Source of the DNA: Salvia splendens
Lineage: Eukaryota; Streptophyta; Magnoliopsida; Lamiales; Lamiaceae
Direction of reading: 5' to 3'
Length of the DNA stretch: 64,000 nt
Assembly (NCBI RefSeq): GCF_004379255.2
Contig: NC_056051.1
Span: 9,773,968 to 9,837,967, forward strand
The notes under the pieces were generated by a model. It ran no database searches. It was given only the letters and a program-made list of their open reading frames with translations, and was not told the origin of the DNA. The position numbers and the translations under genes are program-made. This document shows, in pieces, positions 55,189-64,000 of the stretch (position 1 is its first letter; every line of letters begins with the position of its first letter).

Positions 55189-58100
55189 TCATGGGAAGAG
55201 TTCTGGGTATAACTCCATCATCTTGTCCTCAAGCTCCCACGTGGCTTCTTCGTGCCCGTGGTTTCTCCACTGTACCTTCACGTAAGCAACTGGTTTATTT
55301 TTAACGTTCTCGATCTTTCGGTCTAGAATCGTTTGGGGTCTCTCCTCGTAGCTCAAGTCTGGGTTCAACGTGACTTCCTTGTAGTGAATCACGTGCTTCG
55401 GGTCAAACACGTATTTCCATAACTGCGACACATGAAAGACGTTGTGCACGTTCCCGAGGCTCGGGGGTAACGCCAAACGGTACGCAACAGGACCCACTCC
55501 TTCGAGGATTTCATAAGGTTCAACGAATCGCGGTTTTAGTTTTCCCTTGACACCAAAACGCGTTATCCCTTTCGACGGGGATACCTTGAGAAAGACCTTG
55601 TCGCCCGCTTGAAATTGTAAGTCGGTTCGTCGCCCATCCGCGTATGACTTCTGTCTGTCTTGAGCTTCTTTTATCCTCGTACGAATTTGTCGGACGATTC
55701 CAACCATTTCTTCGACTGTGTCGGGCCCGAGTACCCTTCTCTCACCGACTTCGTCCCAGTAGAGCGGGGATCTACACTTTCTCCCGTACGAGGCTTCGTA
55801 TGGCGCCATGTTTATCGTTGCCTGGAAGCTGTTGTTGTAGGCAAATTTGATCAATGGGAGTGCGGACTCCCAACTCCCTCCTCGGTCCAACACCACGGCT
55901 CTTAACATATCCTCGAGGGTTTGGATCGTTCTTTCGGATTGCCCGTCCGTCTGCGGGTGAAAAGTCGTGCTGAAGTTCAGTCGAGTGCCTAGCTCCAGGT
56001 TGTAGGATAATCCAAAATCTTGACGTAAACTTCGGGTCACGGTCAGACGTTATCGTCACGGGGCTCCATGTAGTCGCACTATTTCCTTTATATACACTTG
56101 AGCTAGCTTGTTTGATCCATAGGTTATGGGTATCGGTATGAAGTGCGCACTCTTGGTGAGTCGGTCTATAACTACCCATATGACAGTATTCCCTCTTTGC
56201 GTCTTTGGCAAGGCTGTCACAAAGTCCATGGCAATGTGCTCCCACTTCCACTCGGGGATTTCTAGTGGTTGCAACCTCCCATACGGTCGTTGATGTAGAG
56301 CCTTCACCTGTTGGCAGGCTAAGCAGCGCTCCACAAAGGCTGCTATGTCCCTCTTCATACCATTCCACCAAAAGGACTTCTTCAAGTCTTGGTACATTTT
56401 CGTACTTCCTGGGTGGGCGGTGTAAGGGGTCTCATGAGCTTCACTCATCACTTCATTTTTGAGCTCTTCGTCGTCCGGTATGCATAGTCTTCCTTTGAAG
56501 GTAAGCGCGTCGTCACCTTCTTCATTAAAGTTCCCAGATTCGCCGGTTCGCACTTCTATACGAACTTCCTCTAGTTTCGCATCCATTCGTTGTGCTTTAA
56601 CAACTCTTGTCCTTAGATCAGGCTTAACAACCAAAGTGGCGATTCGAGCTTCCACTGTTTCTGGTGCTCTCACCACTTCCAAACGCATCTTACTAAACTC
56701 GCGGACCAGGCTTTCTTCTTTGGTGAGCAAAGTGGCCAATTGGGAATGACTCTTCCGGCTCAAGGCATCTGCCACTACATTTGCCTTGCCAGGGTGGTAG
56801 TTGATGCCACAATCGTAGTCCTTCACCAATTCGAGCCACCTTCGTTGTCGCATGATTAAATCCTTTTGCTCGAAGAAATATTTCAGGCTTTTGTGGTCCG
56901 TAAAGATTTCACATCGAACTCCGTAGAGATGATGTCTCCAAATCTTTAAGGCGTGTACCACTGCTGCTAACTCCAAATCGTGGGTTGGATAGTTCAACTC
57001 GTGTGGCCTCAATTGTCGGGATGCGTAAGCAATCACCTTGTTATTTTGCATCAACACACATCCAAGTCCCACCTTCGAAGCGTCCGTGTATACCACGTAG
57101 TTCACTCCAGGTTCTGGTACGGCTAAGATTGGTGCACTAGTTAGCTTTTCCTTCAAGAGTTGGAAACTAGCCTCGCACTCGGGAGTCCAATTGACTTTCA
57201 CTCCCTTCTTGAGTTGTTGTGTCATGGGTCTCGCTATCTTAGAGAACCCTTCTATAAACCTTCGATAGTATCCCGTCGAACCTAGAAAACTCCGAATCTC
57301 GTTTGGTGTCGAAGGTGCTTTCCACTGTTGCACCGCCTCAACCTTAGCGGGATCTACTCGAATTCCTTCTTTCGACACGATGTGGCCAAGGAAATTTACT
57401 TCCTTTAGCCAAAACTCGTACTTGCTGAATTTGGCGTACAACTTCTCGCTCCTCAAGGTCTCCAAGGTGATTCGCAGATGTTCCTCGTGCTCTTTCTCGT
57501 TCTTCGAGTAAACTAGCACGTCATCAATAAACACCAAGACAAACTTATCCAAGTAGGGATGAAACACTCGGTTCATCAAGTCCATGAATACCGCAGGTGC
57601 ATTCGTCAAACCGAACGGCATTACGACAAATTCATAGTGACCATATCTCGTTCGAAAGGCCGTCTTTGGTATATCCTCTCTTCGGACTCTCAACTGATGG
57701 TACCCGGACCTTAAGTCCATCTTAGAGAATACACCGGCTCCTCGAAGTTGATCGAATAGGTCATCTATCCTCGGTAGTGGATATTTGTTCTTGAGCGTCA
57801 TCTTGTTCAGCTCTCTATAATCAATACACATTCTCATCGATCCATCCTTCTTTTTTACAAAAAACACCGGCGCGCCCCATGGTGAAACACTGGGTCTAAT
57901 AAAACCCAGGTCCATAAGCTCTTGGAGCTGTATCTTGAGTTCTTCTAACTCCTTAGGCGCCATTCGGTACGGTGCCTTAGACACAGGTGCCGACCCTGGT
58001 GCTAGATCGATTGTGAACTCCAATTGCCGATCTGGCGGTGGTCCAGGCAAGGCTTCGGGAAAAACGTTCGAGAATTCTCGTACGACGGCTACGTCTTCCA

Positions 58101-58192
58101 TTTTCCTTTCTCCTTTCTCCTCTCCTTGTAGATAGACAAGATAAGCAGAACGTCCTTTCCTCATCATCGTACTGGCTTGGAGCGCGGAAATG
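55189..58192 (-). pseudogene. Tekay D Pol: RT, RNase H, integrase, chromodomain
   Basis: From the deletion junction near 58192: RT ([38 protein letters not shown]), RNase H ([39 protein letters not shown]), integrase zinc region (HPGSTKMY...[14 protein letters not shown]) and core ([39 protein letters not shown]). A base is missing near 56057 in HGAP-V, and a second shift near 55985 restores the frame. The open tail (56040-55189) ends in a chromodomain: YEERPQTILDRK, then VAYVKVQWRNHG and EATWELEDKM. Chromodomains bind modified histone H3 and are thought to direct chromovirus integration. Confidence 0.92.
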
Positions 58193-59267
58193 CCTGAGGA
58201 GGTAGTCTTGGGCTGTAGGGTTGTTGCTGTCGCGGTGGTTGATCGCGATTTCCCCTTGACTCTATTTGTGGCGCCCTTGGCTGCATGCGGGGTCCTTGAG
58301 TGTTCTGTCTTGAACTTATCTCTACCCCCTTGCTCGGGCATTCTCTAGAAAAGTGACCGTTTCCACCACAGTTAAAGCACTTAGGGGTGCTCTGGATTCT
58401 ACACTCTCCACAGTGGTACTTGGAGCACACGTTGCATTGGGGTGGCTTGGGTCGGAAGTCGCATCTCTGGTTAGATGAGTTTTGCCCTCCCCCATATTGC
58501 AGTTGGTTCTGGGTGTGCTGATACCTCTTGTTGTCATATGGGATTCTGTTTCCCTCCCACTTCCGCTTCTCTCGGGAGTGGTATGGTGGAGGTAGTGCCA
58601 AGGTAGTGTTTTCCTTTGCTTTCTCCTTGGGCATAGCTGCCTCAATGTCTAGCGCAAGGGCCAGTGCTTCCACATAGGGAAGTCTCCCACGACTAGCCAA
58701 CGACATCCTTATCTCTGGCCGTAGTTCCTCACGGAACTTCTCGGCCAGCTTCTCCTCGGTATCGACTTGTTCAGGTGCGTACCGGGTCATGTTGTTGAGC
58801 GCACGGTCATACTCGGTCACAGTCATGCGTCCCTGGGTTAGATTGTAGAATTCTGCCGCCTTTGTTTTCCGATAGCTCTTGGGCACATACTTATTATACA
58901 TCTCAGCCTTGAAACCTTCCCATGTCATCCCCGTTACTTGCTCTCGGGGTATTGTCTTCATCCGTGTGTCCCACCAGAAGTCAGCAGACTCGGTTAGTTG
59001 GTAGGCCACACAACTCAACCGTTCTTTGTCATTGCACCCCAAGATTGCGAAAATGCGCTCCAATGAGCGTATCCATGATTCGGCCTTGGCCGGCTCTCCC
59101 ATTCCATCAAAGACGGGAGGTTTCTGACCTAAGAACAACTTCACGATCTCACGGTCAACCGGAGGTGGAGAAGGTGGTGGCGGAGTGATGGGTTGCGTCA
59201 CACTCTCCTCCATCGCCTGAGGGGTAGGTTCGGGGTTCCCACGTCTTATGTTACGTCTTGGCGGCAT
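58164..59267 (-). CDS. Tekay D Gag
   Basis: 367 codons. [16 protein letters not shown], a proline run, capsid domain ([62 protein letters not shown]), basic linker and an intact CCHC zinc knuckle ([14 protein letters not shown]). It then runs about 50 residues to the deletion junction and stops out of frame. The first part is intact Gag. The AAAACAG|A context just before the ATG resembles a splice acceptor and is similar in A (AAATCAG|A). Confidence 0.88.
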   Translation of the reverse strand: MPPRRNIRRGNPEPTPQAMEESVTQPITPPPPSPPPVDREIVKLFLGQKPPVFDGMGEPAKAESWIRSLERIFAILGCNDKERLSCVAYQLTESADFWWDTRMKTIPREQVTGMTWEGFKAEMYNKYVPKSYRKTKAAEFYNLTQGRMTVTEYDRALNNMTRYAPEQVDTEEKLAEKFREELRPEIRMSLASRGRLPYVEALALALDIEAAMPKEKAKENTTLALPPPYHSREKRKWEGNRIPYDNKRYQHTQNQLQYGGGQNSSNQRCDFRPKPPQCNVCSKYHCGECRIQSTPKCFNCGGNGHFSRECPSKGVEISSRQNTQGPRMQPRAPQIESRGNRDQPPRQQQPYSPRLPPQAFPRSKPVR

Positions 59268-59344
59268 TCTGTTTTATCACAAGAATTATTATTGTATTTA
59301 TTCGAAATCCCAAGAACAATTGTGTGGTATAGTTGAAAGGTGGA

Positions 59345-59740
59345 AATCAAAGGGAAATTGCATCATAGAATAATAAGGAGCTTTTGCAAGACACTGCATC
59401 GAATATAACTGCATAAAATGATAGCAAGAGAGCAATCACCGAATGGTGTAGCAAGAGGCAATTGCGTCGCAAGGTAGCAAATGAGTGATTGCTCAACAAG
59501 ATAGTAAAGGATAGGAGACAGTTTGTACAATAGAGTGGCAATCATAGGTTTCCAATAGAATTATAGCAAGAAATAATTGTACCCTCGAGTAGCAAAGATA
59601 GTGTGTCAAAGATAATTGTGCAATTAGGAAAAGGACGATTACAATGTAGTGTAGCAAAAGGTAATCGCACAGTTTGAACAATAAGAAATGATATCAAGTT
59701 ATTGCACAATAGAGTAGCAAAAGACAAAAATTTCCATAGG
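59345..59740 (-). repeat. Degenerate repeat array between accessory ORF and gag (D)
   Basis: Minus-strand equivalent of the array in A: units such as TTGCTACTCTATTGTGCAAT and TTGCTATCTTGTTGAGCAAT repeat at about 25-40 base spacing. Confidence 0.68.
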
Positions 59741-59891
59741 ATTATCAAACGTTGCCTCCAAGAGGTCTTAGTTCCATCATCATCAAAACAAAAGGGTAAA
59801 ACAACGTGGAAAGAGAAAACTAGAGTCAAGCAAAAAGGTAGAGTATCAACAACGTGGGAAATCGAAATAAAATATTCCAGAATTATTATGT

Positions 59892-60553
59892 TTAATCTTT
59901 TCCATCCTCCTCATTCTTCTCCCCGGTCTCTCCAACGCTCTCTCTATTTGGGTCCTCCTCCTCCTCGGGTTTCTCCTCCCTGAGATCCTCCTCTGGATCC
60001 TCTTCCTCACTTTCTTCCTCGACACCTACGGGTGGAGGTACTATCCCGGGCATCCCATCGACCTCTCTGTCGATTCTTAGAGGGGCTGAAACGCGCATCT
60101 CGAGTCTCATTCCCTTAGGAACACGGGAGACATGTGGCTCCATGTCGCAGCGATTCATTCGCATGCGGGCTTGAATAGGCGGATAGATATGTGGAGGTGG
60201 AGCACGTGGCGGTCCGTCAAAAGCAGCTGTCATAGCCGGAAGCAGCACCTCTATAAGGCCAACCAAATCACCCGCGCGGTGTAGCCAGGCGGGCTATACT
60301 ATATGAAAAACCGAGATGCCTGAGCGGTCCACTCGTCCCAAGGCGGTGGTAAAGTGTGGATGAGCTTTTGGATCCACTCGTGATGGGTGGCTCCCCCATA
60401 CGCATAGGCGTTCATCCACTTATCATAAAATCCGGTAACATAGGACATAAGGAAAAGCTTCCCATCCCACTCGTAGTCGTGGTAGCGCTCAACTGGGTGG
60501 TCCCTATTGCTGGAGTAACGATTTCGCATCGGGGCATAATACTGATGGACCAT
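59892..60553 (-). pseudogene. Accessory ORF upstream of gag, Tekay element D
   Basis: Homologue of 44998-45640. It begins at 60553 (MVHQYYAPMRNRY) and is open to a TAG at the complement of 60299-60301, where A has Trp. A one-base shift lies just after, near 60268. From 60266 to 59892 the C-terminal half is open, including PAMTAAFDGPP, EPHVSRVPKGMRL and a long acidic tail (EEESEEEDPEEDLREEKPEE...). By eye the first 80 or so codons differ between the two copies at about 11 codons by synonymous changes only and about 12 by amino-acid change. That is fewer replacements than expected without selection. Confidence 0.62.
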
Positions 60554-61173
60554 CTAAAGGGACAACAAAGAAAACTCAGCATCAGCACAAGGATCGAAAG
60601 AATAACAGTGTATGAGTTTTCGAATGATGCTGAGAATGTGATGGGTGCGTATAAATCCCCAACGACGGAGGTGTGAGGGTGGTATCATATCAAGAATGAA
60701 AGGGATTTTATTTCCGAGGCAGAGGTTTGTGCGTTTTCGCATTTCGTTAATTCACGATATATTCCCACGCGTCGCTTGCCTTGCGTTAGGCGTTTCGTGC
60801 CTCCACGTTCGACATTAAAAATTTCATTCATCCATGATTTACAATTATATATAGCAGCATGCTCAAGTTTTTTTTTCTCACATAGATATTATCTCGTAAG
60901 GCAAATGAACAATCACAATCATATAACACTTCATTCATCCAACGTATATAGGTTTAACACGTATTCGAGTAGCATATACAAGTTCATTGTCTTAACAACA
61001 TTTGTCATCTCGGCATAAGCGCAAATATCAATTGCATATCAATTCATATTCCAAACAAAATTTTCAACATGATATATAATCTCAAATCCCCATAGAAGTA
61101 CTTTCATTCATGCAAGAGTAATATTCCCAACATTTCACAGTTCATATCAAAATTCCATCAACATACTTGTTAC
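60554..61173 (-). other. Putative leader intron upstream of the accessory ORF (D)
   Basis: Donor at 61173 (AATGAG|GTAACAAG, minus strand), acceptor CCCTTTAG ending at 60554, directly before the accessory ATG. 620 bp, equivalent to 44358-44997. The exon sequence ATGAGGAATGAG joins in frame. Confidence 0.5.
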
Positions 61174-61301
61174 CTCATTCCTCATGGTTGGGCAGGGACG
61201 AGTTGTGGTGTTGAGCTTCCGATGTTTATCATTTAGCCAAATTACACATGCACATATTTTGACTCAAAAAGACTCTTGGGTCCAGAGCGGAAAGAACTGA
61301 G

Positions 61302-61313
61302 GCTCTGATACCA
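61302..61313 (-). promoter_or_regulatory. Primer-binding site of Tekay D
   Basis: TGGTATCAGAGC on the minus strand, three bases from the 5' LTR; complementary to initiator tRNA-Met. Confidence 0.93.
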
Positions 61314-61701
61314 AACTGTCACGACCGCGCCCCTAGGGTTAATAAAAGCGGGCGATCGCGGCTTAAAGGGGGTTTTAAAGGACATTCAAAGAAGGCTAGG
61401 GTTTTTAATAAAAGTGTGACCAAAATTTAGGTTTAATAAATAAAACGACCAAGAGTAATTACGTTTAATAAATAAAGGACTAAGGGTTTAGCATTTATTC
61501 AAAAGTAACGAGTTTTCAAATATCCCACATAAAACAGTTTTAAAATTTAAATAAAAGTATGTAAAGAAAACATCACAGCGGAAGCATCCAAGAGAAGAGT
61601 GACGTCATGTGTGAAGACACGACGACACTCGGAGTTTCAAAATGACCATAGTTTATTATTAATTCCTGCTCAACACCACCAACCGCTCGTCGCTGCTCAA
61701 C

Positions 61702-63072
61702 CTGCACATAGAGAAAACATATGCAGGGCTGAGTACTTTTGAAAATACTCAGTGGCTCATGCCCGAAAACATTTTGATAAGAGTACATATTATCATGCCA
61801 TACGTAGGTAACCATCGGGGTTTGAGCTTTTATAAAGGCCCGAGGCACCAAAATATTTTCCATTGTTCAAAATAGCGACTGCGCAGTCATTTTTCCCCAT
61901 CGTCATCAACCATATCTGCCAATACATGACAAGGAATGCGGCCGCAAACCAGGTCACTAGACCGGCCAGCCCGTAGGGTTTGCGGCCCTACGAGGACCCG
62001 AATTCGATTTATATAATAGTGGCAACAGCCACATCAGATAGGCATGTCAAAAACAAATCACGGCATGATAATCGCTTTAAACCACCCTTATAACGCCACG
62101 TAATATTTTCGGAAAAAAATAAAGAGGTTTGAAAAGAAGCCCACCTCGATCCTTTAGATTTCAAGTTTCCCTTTTCCTTTGATATCACGTTTTACGCACG
62201 AATTTTGACCTTTGGATAAGGTATTCCCAATTAGTCACTAACATGGACTTAGTATTATGCATGTCCTTAATTTTTTCCCTTTTCCCAACAACAAATGGAA
62301 ATCACATCATAGCATAACATCTTTGCATATCACATCATCTCGTCACATATATAATTCATGTATGCCATTCAAAACATAGTTATTTTGCAAAGGTAGAAAT
62401 CTGGCAGCACTGCGCAACCATTTTATAAAAATCATTTAAAAATTATCCGACTTCCGTTGGGGCTAAAACTTTACGACAAAGCAGGAGACTCATCAAATAA
62501 CTTCCAGTTTAAATTTCATGTCAAAATAACCTTTTTAGGTCGGCCAAATAGAAAACGTAACCTACTGGTCGAAAAAACAGTTTTTGCCAGAAAATGCGCA
62601 GTCAACTTTAAAAATTCACCAAAACTCCATATTTTATCCAAATGGGTTGAAATTTACACACAACATAGAAGACATCAGGAAGTTTACTCAGGAAAAAGAA
62701 TCGGTCAAATAGTAGTTCATTTGTTCGGTCAAAAACGAGTCGGAACTTACTGTTCGGAATCACAGTTTCTCATGCTTTTAGGAAATCCGAATTAGGGTTT
62801 ACCCCCACTTATTCAACATCAACCTTTTCATGGTTTTAACATACAAGCATGCTCAAAAGGGTCCTTAGACACATATTTTCATGAAATCACATATCATTCA
62901 CCGAGGATTCATTAAATCATCAACCAATTGAAATCAAAATGCATTCACACATACGATTACACATTCCCACCGATTAAACCCTTAGATCCGCATTTCCTAC
63001 ACTCTCTACATGCATGACGGAGTCAAAGAAGGTTTAGATGGAGAGGAGTGAAGAATATAGGTTTGAATTTAC
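61702..63072 (-). other. Putative intron in Tekay alpha LTR
   Basis: Minus-strand donor CCAAGAAAG|GTAAATTC at 63072 and acceptor CTATGTGCAG|GTTGAGC ending 61702; 1371 bp. Confidence 0.4.
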
Positions 63073-63258
63073 CTTTCTTGGACGAAACAATCGGTTGAAA
63101 GCGAATAAAACCTTGGTTCTTCAATAATCTTTTGGGAAATTGAGGGGATCTTGTGTAGAATGGATGAACAAGTGTGGGAGAGTGGAGAAGAGGGAATGAG
63201 CGTGTACTTCAAGGGAGGGGGCGATTTTTTTGGTGGGGGCTAGGGTTAGGTTTTGTTT

Positions 63259-63266
63259 TATTTATA
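63259..63266 (-). promoter_or_regulatory. TATA box in Tekay D 5' LTR
   Basis: TATAAATA on the minus strand, about 190 bp upstream of the conserved donor. Confidence 0.55.
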
Positions 63267-64000
63267 GAGTTAAGATGAAATCTCCAATTAATTGCATGAA
63301 GATATGGAGAATAAATCAAATAAAGATTTGAGAGATTTGGGAGAGGGATGATTGCGTGTAAATTGAGGGAGAATAAGGAGGATATTCGAAAATCATGGTT
63401 ATTTAATTAGCCATGATTTAATTTGGTATTTTCACGGAGCAGAATAAAATATAATACGGAGCAGAAAAATAAATAAAAATCCTCCCATGAACTAGGAATA
63501 GGCGTGTGAAATTATTTCTTACACAAGGAAAAATTTCCAAATCTTTAATAAAATAGATAAGGCAAGATTTGCTAGGATATTCCAATTAAAACATGGAAAG
63601 AAATAATTAAGGGATCAAAATAAATAATGAATAATTTCCTTCTCCCACAAACTAGGAGATTTCGAAATTTCCCTTAGGAAAAATAATAGGGCCGATTTTT
63701 ATCATGAAGAAATAAGATAATTAGGCTTTAGGATTTAATTTGGATAACTATCCCAAAATAAATAATTAAATCCAAGAAAAATTCCTCTCCAAATAATAAT
63801 AATGGTCGAAATTTTCTCCACAAAAGGGCAAGGTAATTATTTATGATCCTAATTAAATCTCACTCCCCTTAAAATATAAGTTACCGCAATATATTTCATT
63901 CCACATCAATTAATTTAAGCCACGTCATAAAATCAACGAAATTGACTAGGTCAAAACAAAATTAGGTCATCGAATAAATCACATAACGATTCGCCATTTA

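Larger units (their letters stand above)
52351..64000 (-). mobile_element. Tekay-type chromovirus D, chimeric LTRs, protease deleted
   Basis: Minus strand, 5' LTR from 61317 off the window edge, primer-binding site 61302-61313, accessory ORF remnant, repeat array, gag, pol with chromodomain, then LTR 52351-55144. The protease is removed by an internal deletion. The two LTRs belong to different subtypes, so the element is either a recombinant or nested remains. Confidence 0.85.
61317..64000 (-). repeat. 5' LTR of Tekay D (type alpha), cut by window edge
   Basis: Plus-strand reading TGTCACGACCGCGCC... onward for 2684 bp. By alignment with 52351-55144 roughly 100 bp are missing beyond the window. 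It matches the partial LTR at 50751-52350 far better than the LTR at 52351. TATA box complement at 63259-63266. Confidence 0.9.

Noticed and set aside
1..64000. tRNA, rRNA or other structured RNA genes
   Set aside because: No cloverleaf with A and B boxes, no rRNA-like sequence and no snoRNA pair was recognised on either strand. A scan with a covariance-model tool would be decisive.

Overview
This is plant nuclear DNA, almost certainly from a dicot, and a TE-rich (heterochromatin-like) stretch of it. I find no convincing single-copy host gene and no tRNA or rRNA gene. Nearly every base belongs to a transposable element, and many insertions can be proved by intact target-site duplications (TSDs). 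The species cannot be named from the sequence; an asterid is only an impression. Most coding sequence is retrotransposon or transposase sequence carrying stops and frameshifts. The one clear exception is a young Tat-lineage gypsy element.

Layout. 1-1564: 3' end of an unclassified LTR element (gag-like reading frame, then one LTR). 1565-2656: AT-rich, nothing recognised. 2657-6140: solo LTR of a Tekay/Del-type chromovirus with TSD aggaa. 6481-6771: fragment of a Helitron PIF1-like helicase. 7020-33372: one CACTA (En/Spm) transposon blown up to 26 kb by nested insertions: Copia-2 (7382-14213, minus strand, TSD gagag), a Stowaway MITE (14650-14896), a 1052-bp TIR element inside the transposase (17104-18155, 10-bp TSD), Copia-1 (18550-23553, plus strand, TSD ttaat) and Copia-3 (23884-31121, minus strand, TSD ctata, inside an intron). 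33538-40903: complete Ty3/gypsy Tat element, minus strand, LTRs differing at one site in 673. 41072-41321: Stowaway MITE. 41367-50750: Tekay-type chromovirus A, plus strand, broken in its integrase by minus-strand Tekay LTR sequence. 50751-64000: a partial LTR, a complete LTR, then the internal region and 5' LTR of Tekay-type chromovirus D, minus strand, running off the window.

The most interesting module is in the two Tekay elements. Between primer-binding site and gag both carry an unrecognised accessory ORF (about 185 residues plus an acidic tail) that starts exactly at a conserved 3' splice site. A matching 5' splice site lies about 630 bp upstream. A degenerate repeat array sits between the accessory ORF and gag. 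All four Tekay LTR types in the window also keep a GT...AG pair at equivalent positions, which suggests an intron inside the LTR leader. Together these look like a spliced subgenomic mRNA system for an extra retrotransposon protein.

Two further signals concern translation. In the Tat element gag-protease and RT-integrase are in one frame, separated by a single UAG followed by CAAUCA, which matches the UAG-CARYYA readthrough context. All three copia elements, despite different LTRs, carry UGA at the same conserved tryptophan codon at the start of RT.
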